From Hysterangium stoloniferum (lineage: Eukaryota > Basidiomycota > Agaricomycetes > Hysterangiales > Hysterangiaceae): a stretch of 64,000 nt of DNA. The stretch lies in NCBI GenBank assembly GCA_015178975.1, contig WHVD01000155.1, positions 1 through 64,000 on the forward strand, read 5' to 3'. The notes under the pieces were generated by a model. The model was not told the origin of the DNA and made no database searches. It saw only the letters and a list, made by a program, of their open reading frames with translations. Below are positions 30,861-43,205 of the stretch, one piece after another. A program made the position numbers and the translations under genes. How positions within the stretch are numbered: position 1 is the stretch's first letter; each line of letters starts with the position of its first letter.

Positions 30861-31001
30861 TGCTACTCTGCTGCATGTGAAGTGAAGGCCTCGAGAAATC
30901 ATCTAAAACCCTCGTTGCTCTTCTCCGAATTTCAAGTGGATATGTGGGTCTACGAAGACGTCAGTATTTCGAGTGTATTTACCATTGACGCTGAACTATC
31001 C

Positions 31002-31717
31002 CTACCTCATTAAATCAACACTCTCTTCAACTAGTCTTCCCAATCTTAGCAGGGTGAGATCCTTGTGCAGAAACCTGCTGAACGCCCCGTCGTCTTGATC
31101 CAATCGATTCACGATTTGCCCGTATAATGTCAGCTTTGCCATCAGTAAAGCTCTCTTAGTACTGTGAAGGACTTTCATCCCAACCCTTTCCAAACCGACT
31201 CCACAGTAATATCCGGAGCCGATTTCAATACTCGAAGGTGCCCCAACATACTGCGAGTCCATTCCCCAGTCCTCGCCATGAGTGCGATATGGGCTGAGGT
31301 TGGGTGTCATGTTGGTGGATATCCAAGACATCTTAACAACAGTCGGTGGGTCATGGCAGGTGGTTTCTCCTTGACACTGAAATATGCTGGATGTCACACA
31401 GATCCCATGAAAATAGCGTTATACTTGACTCACCAACTCGTCAACCCAAAGCTCTATATGGTTTACAGACAATTGTATGTGCTGCTCGTCATCAGGTTCC
31501 TGAGAACATAAATCATGGCCTGGTTCGTTACAGCTCCGTCGTTCCCTGAGGTTCAGCCGGAATACATTCCTTATCTACGCCTCATTGATATTCTCCTGTT
31601 GAGCTGAACTCAATCACCTGGAGAAACTAAGGGTGGTAGTTCCTCGACGTCTTCACGGTAGGACTCAGCAGTTGCCAACTCGTGATTCCCCAGAGTTATC
31701 TCGTTGAAGGTAGACAT
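31002..31717 (-). pseudogene. Family X copy X4, exon 1 frameshifted
   Basis: Exon 2 (31,002-31,376) is open and well conserved (ETTCHDPPTVVKMS, EIGSGYYCGVGLERVGMKV), and the 57-nt intron keeps GTGAGT and TTCAG. Exon 1 (31,434-31,717) starts correctly (MSTFNEITLG, EELPPLVSPG), but a missing base near 31,618 produces GGTGATTGA, an immediate stop. Downstream exon 1 has further differences. The product would be a peptide of about 35 residues. X4 groups with X2 rather than X3. Confidence 0.85.
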
Positions 31718-32190
31718 TGGTGGGTAGCAGTCGTACTTGCACTCAAACGAGATGCTGAGTTTTTATGCCGCAGTCAGTCGGAAATTTAATTCCACCAAGG
31801 TACAGCCTTGTGGCCGGGCCTACGCAGGATCCACAGCCTGTCATCCCTGCCTTTGTAAATAACATCCCCTCACCCTCCATAAAGGCTCCAATGCACTAAG
31901 TTACCTCATTACTTTCTTACGCCTTTTGCTCAAGGCTCACACAGCATTTAATATAATAGTTTAGTCAATTTTCACCCCATTGCATAATATTTCTGGCATT
32001 ATTGAGCGTCAGAGTTGCAATACGGCTTTTCTGACATTCCAGAAGTGGCATTGCCAAGGATAATATAAATGCACTCCAGAGTGATGCTCACTGGGTGCTA
32101 CAGTCAAGCTGGCGTTGTCAATCTGAGACTTTATCCAGCGAGATTGCGTGTTTCCTGTTTAATTTTATCAAAACTTTCAATGAGAAGAAA
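31718..32190. other. X4 upstream spacer
   Basis: This is very similar to 17,117-17,560, including the Z-derived end (GAGATTGCGTGTTTCCTG). At about 32,195 it switches into S sequence (GTGTCTTGATCATGGTG), a junction not seen elsewhere. Confidence 0.5.
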
Positions 32191-32194
32191 CCCG

Positions 32195-33115
32195 GGTCAA
32201 GTCGGTGTCTTGATCATGGTGTTGTCCATTGGTTTGGCCCCAGCTTCCTGTTCTCTCAAACACAGGACACGAGAAGAATGGTGGGACCGCCTGCTTTGAG
32301 ACGCCGTAGTGGTATTCGATCGATGTTGTTACTGCTAGTATATGCGATGTGATTTCAGAGAGTAGTCATTGGAGTATATTCAACAACAGTGTAGAGAACC
32401 TCGCAGCGACTATTACAAGCGACTATCTTCACTTTAAAATTGTATCAAATTATGTACCTCCATATAACTCACAAGTTCGCGTCCTGTTTGAAATGATTGT
32501 CATTGATAAATAGGATATCAGTCTAGCCGCTGGGTGGCCGCGAGTGTATTCAATGCATGTATGGCATCAACGCGTGCATCATGCAGAGCGCGCTGCGGCG
32601 GCGAAACGTGACTGTATGCGCTCTTATATTTGCTCGGCCTATGGCAGATTTATCATCAAGTTTTCAATGCAAGAAAATTAGTTTAAGGAATTCGCCCAGC
32701 ACATTGTGGAGGCCCTTGGTGGGAAGATTATGGATCTTGTCGATTGAACATTATTACCCTGAAGGTATGATGAGCCTGAACGAGACATGCGTCGAATTGG
32801 GGGTGGGGAGACCTTTTTCAGACCTCCAGTGATACCTTACTTTAAAATGCGAATGTTAGTCTAATCACGGCTAGTGCAAATGTATTCAACACATTTATGG
32901 GGACAACTGAGGAGCTCGCGGCGATAATGAAAAGTGACTATACAATTCTTACATAGGTTCAAACCATATAGATTTATAACATCTGCAACCCCGGCTGCAA
33001 CCCTGGTTTGGTTGAGATGTGTCGGCATCATCGAAGAGAAATGATTACAAAGTGTGTCCAATCGATGGTGTAAGACCTTTGTCAGGGCAATTATGTGCCT
33101 TCAACACTGATAGGG
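32195..33115. repeat. S segment, copy 4
   Basis: It begins inside S, at GTCTTGATCATGGTGTTGTCC. On the plus strand a run reads AATITSDYLHFKIVSNYV to a stop near 32,515, and the next reads in the AELAAMVKSD-type frame. Frames are interrupted, and both strands have open pieces. Confidence 0.6.
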
Positions 33116-33119
33116 GGGT

Positions 33120-34142
33120 CTAATTAGACCGTACTGACACACAAGTAGGTGTGGCGACCACGCAAAGGAAGGCCCGCGCGGTGAAATCTAAATCTTTAAC
33201 CGAATAATTGAAGGATTTGTTGTTGGTCGTGCCGCGCATAATGTCACAATGTGGAAGAAGAGAAACAAGAATGGGGATGGTATCGTGGCTGCGCACCGTG
33301 GTCAACGCAGATTCGGGCTCGGAAGATCCAGCTATCAGCTTCAGAGTCAACGCGATTATTCGCTCACCATACCCAAGGTGATCCCGATTAGGACTCGTGT
33401 GGGTCAGAATGAGACTGGTAGGACAGTTTCGTGGGTGGATGTAAGACGGTGCTGGAAGATAAAATATAGTGAACGTACCGTACGATGGGTCCGATGAACG
33501 AAGAAACCACATTCAGCTGGTTGATGTGATCGGTGAGAAGCGTGCTGTCGCTGAAGAAGATTTCCAAGGAGCCAATACTCCAATACAGTGGCGTGTACCA
33601 ATGAAGATGAGGTGTCAATGACGCTATATGCATGTTTATGTCGTCCAATAAAACCTTCAATACAGCTCCAGCGATATCTCGAAACCATGCATCTTGATGC
33701 ATGCAACACACGAGAAGCCTGGGTATCGGATATTCATTCCATCCAACTCGTGTCTGATATTCGCTGTGATGGTTTTGGTGGGAAGGATGAAATGATGGAA
33801 TATCGCGACGCACGGTTGTAACCACAATTCAATGCAACCTCTGATCGCCGTGAGCTCCTTTACAGATAGTGGACGCATGTGGCAGATCCCTTCCACGATA
33901 TCAGCAAGGCTGAAAAGGGGTAAGGGCCCATCAAATTCTGAGGGATAACGGGCGATGTGTATGATAAATGTCGATGCGACCTCATCAAAGTTGGTGTGCA
34001 GCGGTGACTTGACTAAAACGTTGTATAGTGATGACGTAATCACCGTTGGTGACGTGTCTGTATAAACGCCGGGGCAGTAAAAGAAGGCCCAAGCCAAGAA
34101 TGTCATGAGGTCGGTAGTGTGACCTTTGCTGCTCCCCCGCAT
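33120..34142 (-). pseudogene. Family Y module Y5
   Basis: The order of blocks is as in Y3: SSLYNVLVKSPLHTNFDEV, LSVKELTAIRGCIELWLQP, QDAWFRDIAGAVLKVLLDD, LLTDHINQLNVVSSFIGP, IIALTLKLIAGSSEPESA. The first frame (33,657-34,142, 161 codons) shifts once before QDAWFRD. It lies 117 bp downstream of X5, the same spacing as Y3 to X3, so X-Y pairs duplicate together. Confidence 0.6.
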
Positions 34143-34258
34143 GTGTGAAATTATCGGGACACTCCCTTTTCCGTCGCTCGTCTCCGAATTTGAGGCGGGT
34201 ATATAGGCCTACGACTCAGATATGAGTATTTCCAGTGTATTCAATGATTGAGGTATCC

Positions 34259-34959
34259 CTACCTCGCTAAATCAGCACCATCCTGAACTAGTCTTCCCAG
34301 TTTTGGCAGCGTAAGATGCTTGTGTAGCAACTTGCCAAAGGCACCATGGTCTTGTAACAAACGGGTGATTTCCCGGTATATTGTCAGCTTTGCGATCAGC
34401 GAAGCTGTCTTAGCACCGTGAAGGACTTTCATCCCAACCCTTTCCAAACCGACTCCACAGTAATACCCGGGGCCAATGTCAATACTTGACATTGTCCCCT
34501 GACTCCGCGAGATCATTCCCCAGTCATCGGCATGACTGGAATAGAGGCTGAGGTTGGATGCCGTGTTGGTGGATCTCTTAACAACATTCGGTGGGTCATG
34601 ATAGCCCGTTTCTCCTTGACAATGAATGCGCAACATGTGACACAGATCGCATGGAAATAGCATTACACTTTACTCACCCACTCGTCAACCCAAATCTCTA
34701 TATGGTTTGCAGACAGCTGTATGTGTTGCCGACCATCCGGGGCCCGATAACATAAATCATGACCGGGTTCGTTACAACCCCATCGTTTTCGAAGCTTCTC
34801 CTTGAATACATCTCTCATCCCTTTCACGATCTCGTCCCGTTGCTCTGAACTCAATACACCGGGGGAAACTAAGGGTGGGAGTTCCTCAATGTCTTCAAGG
34901 TCGATCCCAGCCGTTGCCGAATCGTGATTCCCCGGAGTCGTCTCGTCGGAAGTAGACAT
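34259..34959 (-). pseudogene. Family X copy X5, open exons but lost splice acceptor
   Basis: Exon 1 (34,678-34,959, 94 codons) and exon 2 (34,259 to about 34,620) are both open and close to X3 (MSTSDETTPGNHDSATAG, NEPGHDLCYRAPDGRQHIQ, GVGLERVGMKVLHGAKTAS). The donor GTGAGT is intact, but the acceptor reads CAT where X3 has CAG. The next AG lies 7 nt inside exon 2 and would shift the frame, and retaining the intron meets a TAA after a few codons. Unless another site is used, the protein ends at about 98 residues. This looks like a recent inactivation. Confidence 0.78.
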
Positions 34960-35290
34960 TGGTGGGTAGCAGTCTTACTTAAACGAGAAGGGGGTGCCTC
35001 GCCTTTATTCCCCCATTGGTCGGAGATTCAATTCCACCAAGGTACAGTCTTATGGCCGTGCTTACACAGGATTCACAGCATGTCATCCCTGCCATCGGAA
35101 GCAAAATCCCTTCACCTTCCTTAACCTATATAGATTCCAGTGGACGTAGTGACTTTACTACTTTCTTATGCCTTCTGCTGAAGGCTCACACAGTATCTAA
35201 TAATATTTTAGACAATTGTGACCCCATGATATAGTATTTAAGGATGTTATTGAGCGTCAGGGTTGAAAGTAAAACAGCTTTTCTCTTATT
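34960..35290. other. X5 upstream spacer
   Basis: It holds an ATAAAGG TATA-like motif about 45 nt before the ATG. The rest matches other X upstream spacers. No gene is seen. Confidence 0.5.
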
Positions 35291-35934
35291 CGAGAAGTGG
35301 CATTACCTTCAATTATAAATGCAGTCCAGAGCTATGCTAATCCGCTGCTGCTTTCAAGTTGTCGTTGTTAACCTGAAACCTTTTCTTGTGAGAGTGCGGG
35401 CTGCCTGTCACAACCTTCAACGAGGAGAAACCCACGGCAAGTGATGGTCTAGTCGGGTTGATGGCAAGCAACGACGTTTCATCCTTCACGCTTGACATAT
35501 AAATCGGATTGAACTTTGTGCAACGTCTGAGAAAAAGAAAAATAGTGACATAAGACCAGACCAAAGTTCTCATTGTGGATTTTATTGAGGTACATAAGGG
35601 TCTGACTTGGAAATATTTTGATTATGGCGTGTCCATCCGAATTTGTATTGACGAATTGTATATATAATCGCGTATTGCGTAATACTTACTTACAGCTAGT
35701 TTATCATCATGGCTGAATGGAATTGATTCTTTGATGCTACGATGGCAACGTAGGCCAATGATTGTGACCCACCTATCGCTTGAACAATTGTAGGCGGAGT
35801 TCTTCCAATATGTGCTTACACGTGCCCGTTCTGCCATCGCACTGCCCCTTCGTTGCTGCCCACTCCATTTTAAGTATCACAAAGGGCAGTCTCAGTTTGT
35901 CGCCCCCAATCCATCCTTCATTTTCTCGTGTTTC
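35290..35934 (-). pseudogene. Family Z module Z5
   Basis: The frame 35,337-35,573 (TLVWSYVTIFLFLRRCTKF, KDETSLLAINPTRPSLAVG) is nearly the same as Z4. Upstream frames include MAERARVSTYWKNSAYN. The copy is interrupted at 35,935 by a small LTR. Confidence 0.5.
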
Positions 35935-36076
35935 TGTTAAATTTGATGATGAAACACACCTTTTTATAGGGGGAGTCCACCAATTATTGCAACTTTTCAT
36001 ATGAAGATGCTAATTGTGGACCATGTATCTTGTATATTGTGTATTGCAATAGAGTCAACTCATACTATTTTTAATA
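35935..36076 (+). mobile_element. Small solo LTR, 142 bp, target duplication GTTTC
   Basis: It begins TGTTAAATTTGATGATG and ends CTATTTTTAATA. GTTTC flanks it (35,930-35,934 and 36,077-36,081). The uninterrupted target is at 27,775 (GTGTTTCATGATTG). Compared with 27,459-27,725 it lacks about 125 internal bases. Confidence 0.87.
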
Positions 36077-36711
36077 GTTTCATGATTGTTAGTGAAGGAA
36101 ATAATGAAGTCTGTGGGGTCCATACAAACTTCCTAGCTCATCAATGGCTATCGTCATCACCAAATGGGTAGAAGATACGGTGCATGTCAAGGTAATGCAT
36201 CATAATGTAATGACTCTGGAATAATCTTCAGTGCAGCGGAATAACAACAAAAATATGTCTTTAGAATACAGTTGACAATTAAACTTCAGTATCCTGGGGC
36301 CAGACCAAAAATGACAGGATTTTCCTTTTAAAGACAGTGGCAATGGCCGCACCCGGTCTCGGATTGGTGTAAACATTCCTGACTAAGTCCTTCCGGTCGG
36401 TTCAAAAATGGTCCAAGAATAATTATGCCCGGTGAGATGTACACATGTAGTCCTCCAATATGTAGTCACAAACCACGAATGCTACAAATTCAGAGGTATC
36501 ATCGACCCAGCTTTCATCGCAGAGTCAGCGCAGAGTTGTAATTTGAATAAGAACTGAGATAATTTCTTAACAGAATATGCAATATCTGCATGTGATACTA
36601 CAGCTGCCAACATCAAACTTCTGATAAGTTCCCCATAAGGGAATTCCCCCTGCATACCTACATTTCTTCATCCTGGATGAACAGCTGGATACACCTAACT
36701 TTCGCACTAAA
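36077..36711 (-). pseudogene. Family P module P5 and unassigned end
   Basis: The stretch to about 36,560 matches P4. From about 36,560 to 36,711 (AATTTCTTAACAGAATATGC onward) the sequence is unlike other units and separates P5 from X6. Confidence 0.45.
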
Positions 36712-36712
36712 G

Positions 36713-36936
36713 ATTCGGTGGGTCATGGTAGCCTGTTTCTCCTTGACACTGAATACGCAGCATGTGACACGTATCACATGGAAATAGCATTATACTTTAC
36801 TCACCCATTCGTCAACCCAAATCTCACAATACACCAGGGGAAACTAAGGGTGGTAGCTCTTCAATGTCTTCAATGTAGATCCCAGCTGTTGCCGAATCAT
36901 CATTCCCCAGAGTCGTCTCGTTGAAAGTAGACATTA
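36713..36936 (-). pseudogene. Family X copy X6, internally deleted
   Basis: It contains the start of exon 2, an intron with intact GTGAGT and TTCAG, the WVDEW end of exon 1, then a direct jump to the EELPPLVSPG region and the start (ATG changed context near 36,935). About 110 bp of exon 1 and most of exon 2 are missing. Confidence 0.8.
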
Positions 36937-37330
36937 GTGGGTAGCAGTCTCACCTACACTAGAAGGAGGTGCCTTTCTTTTGTGCCGCCACCAGTCGGAG
37001 AGCTAATTCCATGAAGGTACAGCGTTATGGCTGTACTTACACGGGATACACAGCATTTCATTCCTGCCTTCGTCCATAAGGTTCCCTCACCTTCCTTGAA
37101 CCTTATAGGCTCCACCGTAATGAGGTTACTACTTCTTCCACCTTCCACTGAAGGCTCACACAGCATATAATAATGGTCCAGTTGATTGTCACATAGTATA
37201 GCATTTCTGAACGTCAGAGTTGAAAGCAAAACCGCTTTTCTGATATCGAGAAGTGACATTGCCATGTACCTTATAAATGCAGTCCAAAGCGATACCGAAT
37301 GGTTGCTGCCTTCAAGTTGCCGCTGTCAGC
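36937..37330. other. X6 upstream spacer
   Basis: This is the same spacer as 23,202-23,590. No gene is seen. Confidence 0.5.
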
Positions 37331-37910
37331 CTCAGGCTTTGTCCAGAGAGATTGCACACTTCCCGTTTTTAATTTTGAAAACTTTCACCGAGGAGAAACC
37401 CGGTGCCAGTGATGGCCTAGTCCCATTAATGGTAAGCAACGTGATTTTTTCATTCGCCCTCGCCATATCCTTGATTGTGACGAATCCATCCGGGTGTGTA
37501 TTAACACATTCTGAATATAATCTCGTCTCAGGTGACACTGACAGCGAGCCTTATCATTGTCTGTCTGTCTGAGTGGAATGGTTCCCCCCCGGCTCACACG
37601 ATTGATGCGTGGACATTGCTCTTCAAAGCGACGATGACAAGGTAGATCAAGCATTGTGACCCACTTGCAGTTTGACCCATTGCAGGCAGAGCTCTTCCGG
37701 TATGTAAAGATTCACCACGCTGGCTATGCTAATACATTCCCCTTTGCTCATCTTTCTGCCCCCTTCGGTGCTGCCAATTCCACTGTGCCCTGTAAGCTCC
37801 ATATGAATCGCTGTAACCATCCTTCTTCGTTCCCACACGATGGCCATTCATTGCAGCCCTGCGTCTGTCACCACAATCGATCTTCATTTTCTCGTTCGGC
37901 TAATTTGTCA
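37331..37910 (-). pseudogene. Family Z module Z6
   Basis: Minus-strand blocks RLYSECVNTHPDGFVTIKD, KITLLTINGTRPSLAPGF and VVNLYIPEELCLQWVKLQ are in the Z order. This is one of the best preserved Z copies, yet stops separate the blocks. Confidence 0.55.
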
Positions 37911-38280
37911 GTCAAGGAATGGACAAGGGAGCCTTAATCTTAACATACTTCCGAGATGATAATCCGCTGTTGTCGTCAAAAAATGGGCGGAATATGCGAC
38001 GCTTGCCACGGCAATGCATCACAGTGTCCTGGCTCTCAAATAATCTCAGGTTCAGCAGGATAACAACAGAATTATGTCTTGGGAATACCATTTGAATCAC
38101 TCTTGGCGACAATTATATTTCGGTATGGTGGTATCGGACCAAAAACGACAGCAATTCCTTTCAAAGACAGTGGCAATGGTCGAACCCGGTCTCAGACTGG
38201 TTCAGAAACAGTGCCAGGAATATTTGCTGCCATGAGACATATATATATAGTCTTACAATATGTTTAATTATCAGACAAAA
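37911..38280 (-). pseudogene. Family P module P6
   Basis: It matches P3 closely (GGTATGGTGGTATCGGACC on the plus strand). The VVFGPIPPYRN-like block is readable on the minus strand. Confidence 0.5.
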
Positions 38281-38890
38281 AACACAAAGTCCTACACACC
38301 CAAAGGTATCATTGATACAATTCTCGTCAGCAATGAATTCCAGAGTTGCAGTGAGGATAAGAAGTGATTGTATGAGCTTTCAATCCGACTCAAGTGATGT
38401 AGGTTTATGCAACTATTAATGCCTCCAAAGCGAGCTGAAAAACAAGAAAAAGGAAGGATATTATCCTCTTCCTTGCTTGCTTTCAATATACTAGTGAAAG
38501 GTGTAGCCACCGTGCAAAGGAGGGAAGGAGGGGTGGAAACTAAATTCCCAAGATACTCAAGCCTCAACTGGTTCGTTGATGAGATGTGCATTGTCCCTTA
38601 ATGTGTAAGAAGACAAACAAGAATGGTGAAGGGAGTCAGTATAACCGCAATTATTCCTTTGAGAGCCAACGCCCGTGGTCAATGTGGTCTCCAAGTCATT
38701 TGCATCAGAAATGGACTGGTGAGGTAATGTCATGCACAAAATGATAAATAATACTGGAAGAGAAAAGATAGTGACCATAATGTATTAAGGGCTCCACGAG
38801 CGAAGAAACTACCCAAGTTGATGTGAGTGGAGAGCAGCACCGTTGTTATCATTGAAGAAGGTTGGCAAGGCGACAAATTTTTAATACAGT
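38281..38890 (-). pseudogene. Family Y'' module, copy 2
   Basis: The open frame 38,292-38,591 reads LVSTPPSLLCTVATPFTSI and GGINSCINLHHLSRIESSY. A Y-type C-terminal piece lies at 38,640-38,890. It matches 24,530-25,200 and, inverted, 51,160-51,780. Confidence 0.5.
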
Positions 38891-39540
38891 GATTACTACG
38901 TCGAAAAATGAATACGACCCCTGAAGGATGTCATGTTTATGTTTATTTCATCCACCACGATATTGAATACGGGTTGAAGGCCCTTGTTTATTGCGAGGCT
39001 TTGGGCTATAAGATCACCGACCCTGGAGATTGAAAATGGAATTTGAAGATAAGATTCGCGTGAACGACAGAAATTTTGTCATGGATTAGTGATTATTACT
39101 ACTGTTCTTTGTTATTCTTCAATGACTTCCTTCGTGTGATCCTAGGTAAGTGACGGGGGAACCGAGGTGGCGGGGCTTCGTCGAGATTTGGTAGCGGTAT
39201 TCTACATAATGGGATGGTCATTAATGAATTCGATGTGGTTCTAGCCAAAACTAGCACTTAATATATTCAATATGTGTGTGAGAAGGAGCTGTAGAGCATG
39301 CTGCGAGGGAAATAGTGGCTGTATGCGCTCTTAAATTGGATCATACTACTATGTGGCTTGAAAATACGGTTACAAAGCGAGTTAAGAAAAGATCAATAGG
39401 ACTGCTCCTGCCGGTGTGGTTGAAATGTGGAGAGAGGGTTGAAAATCAAGGGGAATTGATCGAGAAAGACCTTCCCCTGGGCATCCATATTAAATCAAAA
39501 CTGAGGCCATGTTAAAATTAGACGACACGGACGCACCGGT
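38891..39540. other. Spacer between Y'' and Y' (copy 2)
   Basis: No gene is supported. It corresponds to 25,200-25,790. A plus-strand open frame (39,315-39,515) is not kept in the paralogues. Confidence 0.45.
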
Positions 39541-39561
39541 GAGTGGTGTGGCGACGATGCA

Positions 39562-40011
39562 TCAGAAGGCATTGACAGCGAGGACTAGACCTTCATAGTC
39601 GATCATGGATGCTTCGTTTATTGAGCCGCGGATCACGTCCCAATGTACAAGGAGAGAAACGAGAATGGCGATGGTATTGAAGCTGCGCACGGTGGGACAC
39701 GCGAGACCATGGTCAGAAGATCCAGCTATCAGGATCAGAGTAACCCCGATTATTTCTTCGGCGCATAATGCAGCAACTCTGTTCGATGTGATGAGACGAT
39801 GGCAAAGCAGATTGAGGATTGTGAGGTACTGTGAGTCCTCGCCAATGTTAAAGGTGACATCTAGCGGTTTCTCCTTGGCTAGGATGATTGCGGTGACTAA
39901 CTCATCAGTATTATCTTTGATAAAACGGCCTGGAACCCTCATAGTTATGTTCCGGGGCTTTTTCTTCCAGAAAATGGAGACATAAGTCGAATTCGTCAAT
40001 GCTACCGACAC
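39562..40011 (-). pseudogene. Family Y' module, copy 4, best preserved (149 open codons)
   Basis: The frame reads RNITMRVPGRFIKDNTDEL, VTAIILAKEKPLDVTFNIG, VAALCAEEIIGVTLILIAG and TIAILVSLLVHWDVIRGS. The second half is shared with Y (LIAGSS, TIAILVSLLPHCD), so Y' and Y are related modules. The family is not recognised. It is open over the whole piece, but neither a start context nor splice sites are convincing, so I treat it as an exon-level remnant. Confidence 0.5.
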
Positions 40012-41330
40012 ATCAGTGAAAGGTGCGGCGACTACGCATAGGAAGGAACAGGTGACGACAATTGACGTTCAAGATGTCGACGTATCTTGTCGAAGAGTTC
40101 TTTAATATTAGATTGACTCAAATGATCGTTTTGTTACTACTCTAAATGAAATAATTCAAACATGACAATTGGAATGAAATCCAGTCAACCGAAATGGAAG
40201 CAGTAGGGGAAATGTCGGGATAGCGGGTAAAATAAGTTGTAGTGTGGCGGTCCCTACTGAAACATTGAAACACAACGCAAACTGGATTTCTCGTGGATTG
40301 GCTGCTCCACGCGGCGGGTCGTGGCTATTCTTCAGCTCTTAGTTAATATGACATTCCACCTGACATGACTACGAGCTACGTTTCTCTTATCCAAGGTGAA
40401 GGTTCACGACAATGTGAAGAAGTGTGGGTATGGTGTTGTACAATGGCTTGCCTCGGCTTCCTGTTCTCCCAAACAGTGACAAGAGAATAACGGTGGGACC
40501 GCCTTCTTTCAGATGTCATAGTGGTATTCGATTGAAATTGTGATCGCTAGTATATGCGATGTGATTTCAGCGACGGGTCGTCCTCGGAATATATTCAACA
40601 CCAGTCTAGAGAACCTCACAGCGATTATTACATGTGACTATCTTTGCTGTTAAATTATGGCAATTGTAGCTTCATAGGACTCTCAAGTCCGCGTTCTGTT
40701 TGAAATGATTATCATCTATAAATAGGATGTCAATCTAGCCACGGGTGGTGACCGCAAGTGTATTCAATGAATGTAAGGCATCAACGTGTGCAACATGTAT
40801 AGCTCGCGGCAATGGTGAAAAGTGACGGTATGCGCGCTGATATTTGCTCGACCTATGGCAGCTGTGTTGTCAAGGTTTCAATAGAAGAGAAGTAGTTTAA
40901 GGAAATCACCCAACGCATTGACTCGCACGGTGTGAAGGCCCTCGGTTTTAAGATTATGAATCTTGTCGATTGAACACTGGCCTGAAGGTATGATGATCCT
41001 GAACGAGACATGCATCGAACTGGCGACAAGGGAGGCCTTTTTTCAGACCTTCAATGATATCTTATTTAAAACATGTATCGTTCATGATTCGTATTTTAGT
41101 CTACGCACGGCTAGTGCCCCAAAATGTATTGAACACCTGTATGGAGACAACTGCAGAGCTCGCCGAGATTATACAAATTGACTATATGCGGACGCTATTG
41201 GGCTCCTCCTGGTTTGGTTGAGATGTGTCGGCATTATCAAAAGAGAATGATTGGGGATTGTGTCCAATTGATGGTGAAAGACCTTTGTCAGGGTAGCCAT
41301 GTTCTTCCAACACGGATTTGGGAGACTAAT
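40012..41330. repeat. S segment, copy 5
   Basis: This is a full-length S with CTATAAATAGGATG at 40,712 and plus-strand pieces SHGVKALGFKIMNLVD and MILNETCIELATREAF. Stops interrupt them. It joins Y' on the left with Y7 on the right. Confidence 0.6.
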
Positions 41331-41336
41331 TAGACC

Positions 41337-42258
41337 CTACCGACACGGCGTGGCGACCACGCAAAGGAAAGAACGTGTGGTCAAATCTAAACTTTCAAAC
41401 TGCTCCCTGATGAATTGGTCATGGGTCGAGTCGCGCATGGTGTCACAATGTGGAAGGAGAGAAACGAGAATGGCGATGGTATCGAGGCTGCGCACTGTGG
41501 TACACGCAGATTCGGGCTCGGAAGATCCAGCTATCAGTTTCAGAGTCAATGCGATTATTTGCCTACCACATGCAAGGAGATCCCAACTAGTACTCGTGTG
41601 GGTCAGAATGAGACTGGTAGGATAGTTTCATGGGCGGATGTAGGACGGTGCTGGAAGATAAAATATAGTGAACGTACCGTACGATGGGCCCAATGAAGGA
41701 AGAAACCATATTCAGCTGGTTGATGTAATCGGTGAGAAGCGCGCTGTCGTCGAAGAAGATTTGCAAGCAGCCAATATTCGAATACTTGATGCCTCTGAAT
41801 CAATATGACGTGTCAATGACGCTATACGCATGTTTATGTCGTCCAAGTAAACCCTCAATACATCTCCAGCAATGTCTCGAAACCATGCATCTTGGTAGAT
41901 GCAACACACGAGAAGCCGTATAGGATTCTGATAAAAGGGAGGTAGTTGCCGGTGATTTTGTGTTATGGTTCTAGTAATTTGGATGAAATGATGTGATGTT
42001 GCGACGCACGGTTGTAACCAGAATTCAATGTAACCACTGATCGCCGTGAGCTCCTCTACAGATAGTTGACGCACGTCACAGATCATCTCTACCATATACA
42101 CAACACCCAAAACAGACAAAGGATGATTAAATGCTGTTATATCACGGGTGATGTGTATGATAAATGTTGATACAACCTCATCAATGTTGGTGTGCAGCGG
42201 TGACTTGACTAAAGCGTTGTAAAGTGATGACTTCATCGCAATTGACGCGTCTCTAGCT
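41337..42258 (-). pseudogene. Family Y module Y7, longest open Y frame
   Basis: A single frame (41,712-42,236, 174 codons) runs from SSLYNALVKSPLHTNIDEV through LSVEELTAISGYIEFWLQP and CCIYQDAWFRDIAGDVLRV to DSEASSIRIL, with no shift. It therefore shows the order of the Y blocks. A following piece (41,337-41,549) reads LKLIAGSSEPESACTTVRS. The upstream X partner is missing; unrelated sequence starts at about 42,260. Confidence 0.6.
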
Positions 42259-42959
42259 GCCCGGCCGATGACACATCAGGAGTTACAACATTTAAGGTGG
42301 CACTAAAATATTATCTAAACCTGTTTACAAAACTTTAAGTCCTAAAATGGATTTGAACTCAGTTATTACTTCAATTATAGACATAAGTTCAAGTAAGAAT
42401 GTAAACTCAAAGTGTGGATATCTGTAGAAAGCAATGTCTAAACCTAAGACTATACTTCAGGTATAATTAGGCCCCAAACTTATACACTTACAACTCCTTT
42501 TAATTCTAGTTTAGACGTGATCCAAACTTGTTGTTTAGGACACACTTTTACCAGAGTTTTTATTCTAAGTCCAGACAAATGTTTACCCCTTATAGAAACC
42601 TCAAGGTTGAACATAGGTTTAAAAATAAAATAAAACCCTAAGTTTTGTAATGACCTTAAACTAATTGCCCACTCATTGCCCACCCATTGCTTGCCCATTA
42701 CCCACCCACTGGCAGATCAATGCCAGACCATTGGCCAACCATCACACACACTCTGCCTGCCCAGAAAAGTGTACAAGATACATGACAAGATTTTACCACC
42801 TAATCCTCTTGAGCCTAGCTTTCAATCAATAGGTGGCATTTATTCATTTCATTTTTTTACAACTTTAGTTATACACATAAATTGCACTAATCCTTTAAGA
42901 CAGTCAGCCTGGATGCATTAATCAAATGGAAGTATATCTTACCAGAGAGAGAGATAAGA
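42259..42959. other. Unassigned insertion between Y7 and the transposase fragment
   Basis: This AT-rich sequence has no match elsewhere in the window and no credible gene. Degenerate repeats of a CCCACCCATTGC-like unit occur at 42,666-42,710. It may be the terminal region of the CACTA element whose C-terminal coding piece follows. Confidence 0.4.
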
Positions 42960-43205
42960 CGGCAACAAACTCAGAGGTCAACGCAACTCATGCAAAGTGA
43001 CACATGATCCATTCAACTTTCACAACTTCGAGATTTGGCGACAACTCAGCAGAATACAAATCTGCCAGAAAATGTGGATAGTATTGGAAGGGTTTACCAA
43101 GCCACCACGGAAGGGCAGCTGATGTTGGACTGCAAAACTACTTATGCCATTGACTTCAAAAATATACTTGATGCAACCAGGAACTGGTCCTAAGATTTGA
43201 AATAG
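42960..43205 (-). pseudogene. C-terminal fragment of a Plavaka-type CACTA transposase
   Basis: The minus strand reads GPVPGCIKYIFEVNGISSF, then after a frameshift FQYYPHFLADLYSAELSPN and LEVVKVEWIMCHFA, the typical C-terminal order in basidiomycete Plavaka proteins (recognised from general knowledge of the family). It starts just where the separate plus-strand copy at 45,527-48,068 loses similarity. It abuts a small LTR on the right. Confidence 0.7.

Noticed and set aside
42666-42710. Defined minisatellite with CCCATTGC units
   Set aside because: Only a few irregular copies with different spacing are present; it is mentioned as degenerate repetition only.
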